Positions 54,110 through 62,241 of a stretch of DNA of 64,000 bases are shown in pieces. The position numbers and the translations under genes were made by a program. Source of the DNA: Algorimicrobium sediminis (GTDB lineage Bacteria > Bacteroidota > Bacteroidia > Flavobacteriales > Flavobacteriaceae); the NCBI RefSeq assembly GCF_042684585.1, contig NZ_JBHULS010000001.1, positions 186,001 to 250,000 of the forward strand, written 5' to 3'. The notes under the pieces are model-generated. The model was not told where the DNA came from. It ran no database searches and saw nothing but the letters and a program-made list of their open reading frames with translations. Every line of letters begins with the position of its first letter. Positions within the stretch are counted from its first letter, which is position 1.

Positions 54110-57100
54110 TTAGTCATTTACAAGAACCCAATCGCCTTTAGCAATAAGCGGTTCGGCTTGTTTAAACTTAACGGTTTTATTTTCGCCACTCATTACATGT
54201 TTAATGGTTACTTTGTCGTTTCTACCAATTTTAGGACTTTCTCTCACAATCGTTTCAACAACTTCCGGTTGGCGTTGGGTATTACTAGCTGCGCGGTTTT
54301 GCGCTGTGCGTTCATCTAGATTCTGAATATCCTCTTTTTGTGTTTGAAGCTTTTCACGCTTAACAGACTGTCTTGCTTCTTGAATGGCATCGGTTGTTTC
54401 GGTAGGCAATTCACCTTTAAACAAGAAGGAGATAACCTCTTTATTAACCTTGTCTATCATGCCTTTAAACAATTCGAAAGCTTCAAATTTATAAATTAGT
54501 AATGGGTCTTTTTGTTCGTGAACAGCTAGTTGCACGGATTGTTTTAGTTCATCCATTTTACGCAAATGCGTTTTCCATGAATCGTCTACAATGGCTAAAG
54601 TAATATTTTTTTCAAAATCGTTTATAAGCTGTTTTCCGTTGGTTTCGTATGCTTTTTCTAGGTCTGTAATAACCTGAATGCTTTTTACACCATCCGTAAA
54701 TGGCACAACTATACGCTTAAATTTATCGCGTTGTGTTTCGTACACATTTTTAATAACAGGGAAAGCTAATTCGGCATTGCGTTCCATTTTGTTGCGATAA
54801 TGTTCGAAGGCAGCTTTGTAAATTTTACCCGCCAGTTCTTGTACCGATAACTTGGTAAATTCGGCTTCCGAAATAGGCGCACTCATGGAGAAGTATCGGA
54901 TTAATTCAAATTCGAAATTTTTATAATCGTTAGCGGCTTTGTTGGTTTCGGCAATACCTTCGGAGGTGTCGTAAATCATGTTGGCCAAATCTACCCGCAA
55001 GCGCTCACCGTGCAGCGCATGATGACGGCGTTTGTAAACCACCTCACGTTGGGAGTTCATAACATCGTCGTATTCTAGTAAACGTTTACGAACACCAAAG
55101 TTATTTTCTTCCACTTTTTTCTGTGCACGCTCAATGGATTTAGAAATCATGGAATGCTGAATGACTTCGCCTTCTTCAAGTCCCATTTTATCCATCATTT
55201 TGGCAATACGCTCGCTACCAAATAAACGCATTAAGTTATCCTCTAACGATACGTAAAATTGCGAGCTACCCGGATCTCCTTGTCGTCCAGCACGACCACG
55301 TAACTGGCGGTCTACACGACGCGAATCGTGACGTTCTGTACCCACAATTGCCAAACCACCTGCTTTTTTAACGGCATCCGAAAGTTTAATATCTGTACCA
55401 CGTCCTGCCATGTTAGTGGCAATGGTTACCTGACCCGGTTTTCCAGCTTCGGCTACAATATCGGCTTCTTTTTTATGTAATTTAGCGTTTAATACGTTGT
55501 GTGGTACTTTTCGAATGGATAGCATTTTTCCTAAAAGTTCACTAATTTCCACATTAGTGGTACCAATAAGAACGGGGCGTCCAGCTTGCGATAATTTGGT
55601 AACCTCTTCAATTACGGCGTTGTACTTTTCGCGCTTGGTTTTGTAAACTAAATCTTCACGATCGTCTCGGGCAATAGGTTTGTTGGTTGGAATTTCAACC
55701 ACATCCAGTTTGTAAATTTCCCAGAATTCGCCTGCTTCCGTAACGGCAGTACCTGTCATACCCGATAATTTGCGATACATACGGAAGTAGTTTTGAAGTG
55801 TTACGGTAGCAAAAGTTTGTGTGGCATCTTCAATTTTAACATTCTCTTTTGCTTCAATAGCTTGGTGTAAGCCATCGCTGTAACGGCGGCCGTCCATAAT
55901 ACGACCTGTTTGCTCATCTACAATCATTACTTTGTTGTCCATAACCACATATTGGTTATCTTTTTCGAACAACGCATAAGCTTTAAGTAATTGGTTTAGG
56001 GTATGAATGCGCTCGGATTTGATACCGTAATCTCGGAATAATTCTTCTTTTAAATTAGCTTCCTCTTCGGAGGATAAATTTTGACTTTCAATTTTAGAGA
56101 TTTCTAAGCCTATTTCTGGCATAATAAAGAAGTTAGGATCTTCTTTACCCGATAAAAAATCGATACCCTTATCGGTTAGTTCTATTTGGTTGTTTTTTTC
56201 TTCTATTACATAGTACAATTCCGCGTCAATTTTAGGCATTTCGCGGTTGTTGTCTTGCATGTAATAGTTTTCTGTTTTTTGTAGCAGTTGTTTTATCCCT
56301 TCTTCACTTAAAAACTTGATAAGCGCTTTATTTTTAGGAATACCACGATACACACGTAGCAACTGAAAACCACCTTCTTTTGTGTCGCCTTCGGCAATCA
56401 ATTTTTTCGCTTCTGCCAGAACTCCTGTTAGGTATTTGCGTTGCACAGATACGATGCTTTCAACTTTTGGTTTGAGCTCTGTAAATTCATGGCGATCGCC
56501 TTGCGGAATAGGTCCGGAAATAATTAAGGGTGTTCGGGCGTCGTCAATTAGTACAGAATCCACCTCATCCACAATGGCATAATGATGCGGACGTTGCACT
56601 AAATCGTCTGGAGCATGCGCCATATTATCGCGCAAGTAATCGAAACCAAATTCGTTATTTGTACCATAGGTAATATCTGCTAAATATGCTTTTTTACGTG
56701 CAGCCGAGTTAGGTTGGTGGTAATCTATACAGTCTACCCGCATGCCATGAAATTCGAAAATAGGTGCCATCCAGGCGCTATCTCGCTTTGCAAGATAGTC
56801 GTTTACGGTTACCAAATGCACACCTTTGCCAGCTAACGCATTTAAGTACACTGGCAGGGTAGCTACCAATGTTTTACCTTCACCTGTTTGCATTTCGGCA
56901 ATTTTACCTTGGTGCATAGCAATACCACCAATAAGCTGCACATCGTAATGAATCATGTCCCAGGTAATAGGTTTTCCAGCAGCATCCCAAGAATTAGCCC
57001 AAATAGCCTGATCGTTATCTAGGGTTACGTAGTCTTTTTCGCCTGAAATTTCGCGATCGAAACTATTGGCGGTTACTGCAATTTGCGTATTGTGCACAAA

Positions 57101-57466
57101 ACGTTTAGCTGTTTCTTTAACTACGGCAAAAGCTTCCGGAAGAATGTCGTTAAGCACATCTTCGGTAACGCTATAGATGGTGTCTTTAATTTTATCTATT
57201 TCCTGATAAATATCTTCACGTTTGTCTATGTCTTCTGTTTCGTTTGCTTTTTGAAGGAGGTCGTCTATGGACTGGTTTAGCGGTTTTCTAGCCGCTGCTA
57301 TTTGCTCTTTAAAATATGCAGTTTTGGCACGTAATTCGTCATGCGATAATTTTTCGAGATTCGCTTCGAATGTTTTAATTTTTTCAACTATTGGCATAAT
57401 GGCTTTTACGTCCTGTTTGGACTTATCGCCAACAAAAACCTTCAGTACTGAATTTAAAAAACTCAT
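54110..57466 (-). CDS. secA: Preprotein translocase ATPase SecA
   Basis: SecA drives secreted proteins through SecYEG. At 1118 residues it is longer than E. coli SecA (901), as in other Bacteroidota. The Walker A is MQTGEGKT (192-199), DEAD-type VDEVDS follows, and the second domain has MAGRGTDIKL and QLRGRAGRQGDPG. The C-terminus begins like the usual zinc tail (KIGRND) but lacks its cysteines and instead ends in a short, basic segment (VTIKHVMSGENKTVKFKQ). So a SecB or ribosome zinc tail is absent. It stands alone. Confidence 0.97.
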   Translation of the reverse strand: MSFLNSVLKVFVGDKSKQDVKAIMPIVEKIKTFEANLEKLSHDELRAKTAYFKEQIAAARKPLNQSIDDLLQKANETEDIDKREDIYQEIDKIKDTIYSVTEDVLNDILPEAFAVVKETAKRFVHNTQIAVTANSFDREISGEKDYVTLDNDQAIWANSWDAAGKPITWDMIHYDVQLIGGIAMHQGKIAEMQTGEGKTLVATLPVYLNALAGKGVHLVTVNDYLAKRDSAWMAPIFEFHGMRVDCIDYHQPNSAARKKAYLADITYGTNNEFGFDYLRDNMAHAPDDLVQRPHHYAIVDEVDSVLIDDARTPLIISGPIPQGDRHEFTELKPKVESIVSVQRKYLTGVLAEAKKLIAEGDTKEGGFQLLRVYRGIPKNKALIKFLSEEGIKQLLQKTENYYMQDNNREMPKIDAELYYVIEEKNNQIELTDKGIDFLSGKEDPNFFIMPEIGLEISKIESQNLSSEEEANLKEELFRDYGIKSERIHTLNQLLKAYALFEKDNQYVVMDNKVMIVDEQTGRIMDGRRYSDGLHQAIEAKENVKIEDATQTFATVTLQNYFRMYRKLSGMTGTAVTEAGEFWEIYKLDVVEIPTNKPIARDDREDLVYKTKREKYNAVIEEVTKLSQAGRPVLIGTTNVEISELLGKMLSIRKVPHNVLNAKLHKKEADIVAEAGKPGQVTIATNMAGRGTDIKLSDAVKKAGGLAIVGTERHDSRRVDRQLRGRAGRQGDPGSSQFYVSLEDNLMRLFGSERIAKMMDKMGLEEGEVIQHSMISKSIERAQKKVEENNFGVRKRLLEYDDVMNSQREVVYKRRHHALHGERLRVDLANMIYDTSEGIAETNKAANDYKNFEFELIRYFSMSAPISEAEFTKLSVQELAGKIYKAAFEHYRNKMERNAELAFPVIKNVYETQRDKFKRIVVPFTDGVKSIQVITDLEKAYETNGKQLINDFEKNITLAIVDDSWKTHLRKMDELKQSVQLAVHEQKDPLLIYKFEAFELFKGMIDKVNKEVISFLFKGELPTETTDAIQEARQSVKREKLQTQKEDIQNLDERTAQNRAASNTQRQPEVVETIVRESPKIGRNDKVTIKHVMSGENKTVKFKQAEPLIAKGDWVLVND

Positions 57467-57573
57467 TTTATGGGTGTTTATGGTTGTATTAGCACGGCGC
57501 TAATATTAAATTAATGTTTGTGTTCCGACTACAAAAAAACGCTTTTTGTTTGAACTTTTTAAATATAATACAC

Positions 57574-57600
57574 AAAAAAAGCCTCTAAACGAGACTTTTT
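57574..57600 (-). terminator. Terminator of the DUF2795 gene
   Basis: AAAAAG-CTC and GAG-CTTTTT arms (57576-57600) face a short loop with one mismatch; on the minus strand it lies right behind the DUF2795 stop. Confidence 0.65.
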
Positions 57601-57614
57601 AACTTTTAATGTTA

Positions 57615-57836
57615 TTAATATTCATCCTCATTCCAGAGGTAATCTTCGTCTGTTGGATAGTCGGGCCAAATTTCTTGAATGGACTCATAGGAGTCGCCTT
57701 CATCTTCTATAGATTGTAAATTTTCAACTACTTCTAATGGGGCTCCAGTTCTAATTGAGTAATCAATTAGTTCGTCTTTGGTCGCTGGCCAAGGCGCATC
57801 GCTTAAATAAGATGCTAATTCTAGTGTCCAATACAT
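57615..57836 (-). CDS. DUF2795 small acidic protein
   Basis: The 73-residue protein (MYWTLELASYLSDAPWPATK) is a Bacteroidota form of DUF2795, with a helical N-terminus and an acidic, aromatic tail (IQEIWPDYPTDEDYLWNED). No function is established. It has its own promoter on the minus strand and a terminator behind it, so it is monocistronic. Confidence 0.88.
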   Translation of the reverse strand: MYWTLELASYLSDAPWPATKDELIDYSIRTGAPLEVVENLQSIEDEGDSYESIQEIWPDYPTDEDYLWNEDEY

Positions 57837-57859
57837 TGATACTTCGTTTTAAATTTTTG

Positions 57860-57889
57860 CAAAAATATATTTTTAATTAAAATATGCAA
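57860..57889 (-). promoter_or_regulatory. Promoter of the DUF2795 gene
   Basis: On the minus strand TTG (57889-57887), 19 bases, then TATTTTTG (57867-57860) is a good match to the Bacteroidota consensus, 23 bases before the ATG. Confidence 0.7.
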
Positions 57890-57976
57890 GAAAATAATCA
57901 ATTATTTACCTGTTAAGTATAAGAACGTGTGTTACCAATTGTTACCTTATTGCTTATTTCGTTAGGTTTGTATGGC

Positions 57977-58549
57977 TTACAGTTTTTCTGGAATCCATTT
58001 TATTTCATCGGCATTAAGGTCTGAAGACAATTTTCGTGCCAATACAAACAGGTAGTCAGATAGTCGGTTTAAATAGGTTAGCGCCTTATCGTCTATGGGT
58101 TCTAAATCGTTTAATGCAGCTGCCAACCGTTCTGCTCGCCGGCATACACAACGTGCAATATGACAGAATGACACGGTTTGATGGCCGCCGGGCAGCACAA
58201 AATGTGTCATGGGTGGCAAAGCTGCATTCATATTATCTATTTCCGTTTCTAACTTTTTAATATTTTCTTCAGAAATTTTAGGAATGTTTAAGCGTTCTTT
58301 GCCGCTTTTTAAAATGGCTTTTTCTGGATCGGTTGCTAAAATGGCTCCTACCGTAAATAAGCGATCCTGTATGTGCATTAAAACCGATTTGTAATGCGCA
58401 TCTATGGCCTGATCGCGAATTAGGCCTAAATGTGAGTTGAGTTCGTCCACGGTGCCATAACTATCTATGCGAATGTGGTGCTTGGGTACACGGGTACCGC
58501 CAAATAAGGCTGTGGTGCCCTTGTCGCCTGTTTTTGTGTATATTTTCAT
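57977..58549 (-). CDS. Cob(I)alamin adenosyltransferase, PduO type
   Basis: The 190-residue enzyme makes adenosylcobalamin from cobalamin and ATP. The PduO N-terminal ATP-binding loop is TKTGDKGTTALFGGTRVPK; DSYGTVDELNS and CVCRRAERLAA (with the key arginines) are also present. It should supply the cofactor used by methylmalonyl-CoA mutase, whose chaperone gene meaB lies 5.5 kb away. It is alone in its transcript. Confidence 0.95.
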   Translation of the reverse strand: MKIYTKTGDKGTTALFGGTRVPKHHIRIDSYGTVDELNSHLGLIRDQAIDAHYKSVLMHIQDRLFTVGAILATDPEKAILKSGKERLNIPKISEENIKKLETEIDNMNAALPPMTHFVLPGGHQTVSFCHIARCVCRRAERLAAALNDLEPIDDKALTYLNRLSDYLFVLARKLSSDLNADEIKWIPEKL

Positions 58550-58667
58550 AAGCGTTTTTTAATTTCAAAGTTACTGGATATAACGGATAAGGCAAAGTAA
58601 TTTTTACGATTGTTGGATGCGCCCGGGCTAATGTGGTTGTTACTAGGGTCTGTTTGTTGGTCTGGAA

Positions 58668-59435
58668 TTACACCCTAATAGTAAAATGTTGTTTAACCTG
58701 TTCTTGTCTAAAAAATACCAAACCCCAAAAAAAGATATCGATAGTTACCGTAACTTTGGGGTGTTTTTTTATGGTTTCCCAAGCGTCGGTCATGTTGGGC
58801 GACCAATAAATGTCGTCGAAAATAAATAGGGTGTCGTTGTGCGTTTGGGGTAAAAGCGCCTGGAAATAGGCTAGGGTAGCATCTTTGTTATGATGTCCGT
58901 CAAAAAAAACGATATCCCATGTGGTTTTATTTTCTGCGTTTAAAAAGGTTTTAAAGGCGCCCGTTTTGCAACTAATATTGGTGTAGTTGCTTAAGTTATT
59001 TTTTGTAAAAGCCGCTATGTTTGGGCAGCCTTCCACGGTGGTTATTTTTGCTGCTGGATGCCCTAAATGAAAGGCTTGTGTGGCTATGCCCAAGGAGCTG
59101 CCTAACTCTAGTATTTGTTGTGGTTTAAAATAATGACTTATGCGGTAGGCTAATTTGGCTCTTTTTAAGGTAGATCCCGCTGTTTTTGCTAATTCCGAAA
59201 CTTGGCGTTGGGTGGTTTTGTTTTTTTTGGAACCCATCCCTAAATCTGTTACCTGTAAGGCGGTTTGGTTTTTAATTAGTGCTGCCCGATAGGTTTTTAA
59301 ACTGTTATAATCTGTGTAAGGTTGGCGGTTGTAGAAACAGTGTGTTACCAACTGGTATACAAAAGGCGAATGTACACCATGTTGGTTGGATGATTTTAAC
59401 AGAAATTGAATGTATTTTTTAATTTGGTACAACAA
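58668..59435 (-). CDS. Class I SAM-dependent methyltransferase
   Basis: The 255-residue protein has a Rossmann methyltransferase core: motif I is ILELGSSLGIATQAF (residues about 110-125), then VEGCPNIAAF for the ribose-binding acidic position, and DIVFFDGHHNKDAT for motif IV. This pattern occurs in O-methyltransferase-like proteins. The substrate is unknown. It lies 42 bases downstream of the ABC-F gene and may be in its operon. Confidence 0.85.
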   Translation of the reverse strand: MLYQIKKYIQFLLKSSNQHGVHSPFVYQLVTHCFYNRQPYTDYNSLKTYRAALIKNQTALQVTDLGMGSKKNKTTQRQVSELAKTAGSTLKRAKLAYRISHYFKPQQILELGSSLGIATQAFHLGHPAAKITTVEGCPNIAAFTKNNLSNYTNISCKTGAFKTFLNAENKTTWDIVFFDGHHNKDATLAYFQALLPQTHNDTLFIFDDIYWSPNMTDAWETIKKHPKVTVTIDIFFWGLVFFRQEQVKQHFTIRV

Positions 59436-59477
59436 GGCAAAAATGAAATTTTGTAGGTTGAAGCGTTTTTTTAGCTT

Positions 59478-61337
59478 TTAGTCTTCTAGTTTGGCGCTTA
59501 ACTCAAACCAGCGCATCTCTTTGGCTTCAATAGTATCTAAAATGTGTTGTAATTTTTCCGATAAGGTGTTTATGGCTTCTGGTGTTAAGTTGGGGTCTAA
59601 AAATTCTTTTTCCAGAGCAGCCTTCTCCCGTTCCAAACTATTTATTTTACTCTCTAGATTTTTATATTCCTTCTGCTCGTTATAGCTTAAAGCTGTGTTG
59701 CTATCCTTTTTCCATTGTTTTTTCTCTTTTTTTTCAGGCTGAAGGGTTTCGGGTTCTTGACTGTCTTCGTAAGATCTAAAATCGGAGTAATTGCCGGGAA
59801 AATCTTCAATAACGCCATTACCGCGAAACACCAATAGGTGGTCCACTATTTTATCCATAAAATAACGGTCGTGCGATACCACAATTAAGCAGCCAGGGAA
59901 GTCCAATAAAAAACTTTCCAGTACGTTAAGGGTTACAATGTCTAAATCGTTTGTAGGTTCGTCTAAAATTAAAAAATTTGGATTTTGAATTAAAACCGTA
60001 CATAAATACAAGCGTTTGCGTTCGCCACCGCTTAATTTTTCAACAAAATCGTATTGTTTTTTTCTGCTAAACAAAAAGCGTTCTAAAAGTTGTCCGGCAC
60101 TAATTTGGCGGCCCTTTTTTAAGGGTATGTACTCGCCAAACTCCTTGATAACATCAATAACTTTTTGGTCTGGTTTTACATGAATACCCGCTTGAGTGTA
60201 ATATCCAAATTTAACGGTTTCGCCAACAACCACTTTACCTGCGTCTGGTTGCTGGGTTTGGGTTAAGATGTTTAGAAAGGTGGATTTACCGGTACCATTT
60301 TTACCAATAATACCTATGCGTTCGCCTTTTTTAAAGGTATACTCAAACTTATCCAGAATGGTTTTGTCCTTAAAGCGTTTACTTACGTTATGAAATTCCA
60401 GAATTTTACTTCCTAAACGCTCCATATTCAGTTCTAGCTGTATTTGGTGGTCTTGGCGGCGTTTGTTGGCCCGGTGTTTTATTTCGTGAAAATCGTCTAT
60501 GCGCGATTTAGATTTGGTGGTCCTTGCTTTTGGTTGCTTACGCATCCAATCCAATTCTTTTTTAAAGAGTTGTTTGGCCTTGTTGGTTTCTGTAGCCTCG
60601 TTTTCTAGCCGCGCTTCGCGTTTTTCTAGGTAATAGGAATAATTGCCTTTGTAAGTATATAGTTCGCCTTGATCTAGTTCAATTATTTCGTTACACACAC
60701 GTTCCAAAAAATACCGGTCGTGCGTTACCATGAATAGGGTAATGGCTTCTTTTGCAAAAAAAACCTCCAGCCACTCAATCATCTCCAAATCAAGGTGGTT
60801 TGTTGGCTCATCTAGAATTAATAAATCGGGTTTTTTTAGTAAGGCATTAGCCAAAGCCAAACGTTTTTTTTGACCACCAGACATGGTACTTATTTTTTGG
60901 TCTAGGTCATTTAGTTTTAGTTGAAATAATATTTGTTTGTATTGGGTTTCAAAATCCCAAGCTTGGTGCCGTTCCATTTGTTCAAATGCCTTTTGGTAAG
61001 CCTCTACATCGTCTGGGTTTTTAAGTGCTTTTTCGTAGTTTTTTATAACATCCAGGATGGGGTTTTTGGTGTCGAAAATAGCCTGTTCAACGGTTAAGGT
61101 TTCATTTAAATCTGGATCTTGTGCCAAGACGGCCACTGTAATATCCTTGCGGAAAATAATTTGTCCAGAATCGGCTGTATCTTTACCAGATAGAATATTT
61201 AAAATAGATGTTTTTCCGGTACCATTTTTGGCAACAAATGCAATTTTCTGGTCTTTGTGAATGCTGAAAGACAGGTTCTCAAATAGCGTTAATTCGCCGT
61301 AAGATTTCGATATATTTTCAACTGTAAGGTAGTTCAC
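59478..61337 (-). CDS. ABC-F family ATPase (Uup-like)
   Basis: From the GTG at 61335-61337 (MNYLTVENISKSYG) the protein has 619 residues and two ABC domains with no membrane part. Walker A motifs are AKNGTGKTSILN and GKNGTGKSTFLN; signatures are MSGGQKKRLAL and LSGGERKRLYL. A linker rich in basic residues sits between them. The C-terminal coiled coil (about 555-619) marks the Uup branch. ABC-F proteins act on ribosomes. An upstream ATG at 61394 would add 19 unrelated residues and is not preferred. Confidence 0.93.
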   Translation of the reverse strand: MNYLTVENISKSYGELTLFENLSFSIHKDQKIAFVAKNGTGKTSILNILSGKDTADSGQIIFRKDITVAVLAQDPDLNETLTVEQAIFDTKNPILDVIKNYEKALKNPDDVEAYQKAFEQMERHQAWDFETQYKQILFQLKLNDLDQKISTMSGGQKKRLALANALLKKPDLLILDEPTNHLDLEMIEWLEVFFAKEAITLFMVTHDRYFLERVCNEIIELDQGELYTYKGNYSYYLEKREARLENEATETNKAKQLFKKELDWMRKQPKARTTKSKSRIDDFHEIKHRANKRRQDHQIQLELNMERLGSKILEFHNVSKRFKDKTILDKFEYTFKKGERIGIIGKNGTGKSTFLNILTQTQQPDAGKVVVGETVKFGYYTQAGIHVKPDQKVIDVIKEFGEYIPLKKGRQISAGQLLERFLFSRKKQYDFVEKLSGGERKRLYLCTVLIQNPNFLILDEPTNDLDIVTLNVLESFLLDFPGCLIVVSHDRYFMDKIVDHLLVFRGNGVIEDFPGNYSDFRSYEDSQEPETLQPEKKEKKQWKKDSNTALSYNEQKEYKNLESKINSLEREKAALEKEFLDPNLTPEAINTLSEKLQHILDTIEAKEMRWFELSAKLED

Positions 61338-61410
61338 GTGTTGTTTTTTTGCAAAGAACGTAAATAATTCAAAAACTATACGATAAGTTTTCATTTTCCT
61401 ATTGAAAAGC

Positions 61411-61418
61411 TATATTTG
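61411..61418 (+). promoter_or_regulatory. -7 promoter element of the polysaccharide export locus
   Basis: TATATTTG matches TAnnTTTG, 23 bases before the Wza-like ATG. No -33 TTG at the right distance. Confidence 0.5.
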
Positions 61419-61441
61419 TACACTAACCCTTAAGCCTTTTC

Positions 61442-62236
61442 ATGAAGTCATTATTTTTTATTGCTGTTTGTTTATTGGGCCTTTTTTCGGTGTCCTGCAT
61501 TCCTAATAAAGAGTTGGTGTATCTTCAAAATAAAGCTATGGCAACAGATTCTTTGGTGGTTGTTTCAGAAAAGCAAGCGCCTTATCGCGTTCAAATAAAC
61601 GATATTTTAAATATTCGGGTAAAGGCCATGGACCAACGCAATATTCAAATGTTTAACCCAACTGGAGCAACCGATTTAAATGCCACCGGCGATGAGCGGG
61701 CTTTTTTTGACGGTTTCACAGTAGATTTGCACGGTAATATTCGTATACCTATTTTAGGTGAAGTTCGTGTTTTAGGCTATACCACGGACGAAATAGAAAC
61801 CATGCTAGAAACAAAACTATTGGAAGAAGAACTAAAGGAAACTTCCAATATTTTTGTAACGGTAAAACTAACCGGATTGCGTTTTACAGTAACGGGGGAA
61901 GTGGGTTCTACGGGAACACAAACGCTGTACCAACCGCGGGTAAATATTTTTGAGGCGCTTGCCAATGCAGGCGATATTTTGGTAACTGGCGATAGGAAAT
62001 CTGTTGCTGTTATAAGGCAATACCCTAACGGGCAAAAAATACACCATGTTAACCTGTTGGATGTGGATGTTATGAATTCGCCTTATTATTACATTCAAAT
62101 GAACGATATTATTTACGTTAAACCGTTAAAACAAAAAACTTGGGGTACAGGGGTTACCGGACTGCAAACATTTGGAACCATCATGACGGTAGTGTCCTTT
62201 GTTACTACCACCATTCTCCTTATAGATAGGCTTTAA
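61442..62236 (+). CDS. Wza-like polysaccharide export lipoprotein
   Basis: The 264-residue protein has a lipoprotein signal ending FSVSC (Cys19). It contains a Poly_export domain (APYRVQINDILNIRVKAMDQ, then DGFTVDLHGNIRIPILGEVR) and a SLBB-type domain (FTVTGEVGSTGTQTLYQ). A hydrophobic C-terminal helix (IMTVVSFVTTTILLI) ends it. Proteins of this family form the outer-membrane channel for capsule or exopolysaccharide. The Wzc-like gene starts five bases after its stop. Confidence 0.93.
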   Translation: MKSLFFIAVCLLGLFSVSCIPNKELVYLQNKAMATDSLVVVSEKQAPYRVQINDILNIRVKAMDQRNIQMFNPTGATDLNATGDERAFFDGFTVDLHGNIRIPILGEVRVLGYTTDEIETMLETKLLEEELKETSNIFVTVKLTGLRFTVTGEVGSTGTQTLYQPRVNIFEALANAGDILVTGDRKSVAVIRQYPNGQKIHHVNLLDVDVMNSPYYYIQMNDIIYVKPLKQKTWGTGVTGLQTFGTIMTVVSFVTTTILLIDRL

Positions 62237-62241
62237 TAATT

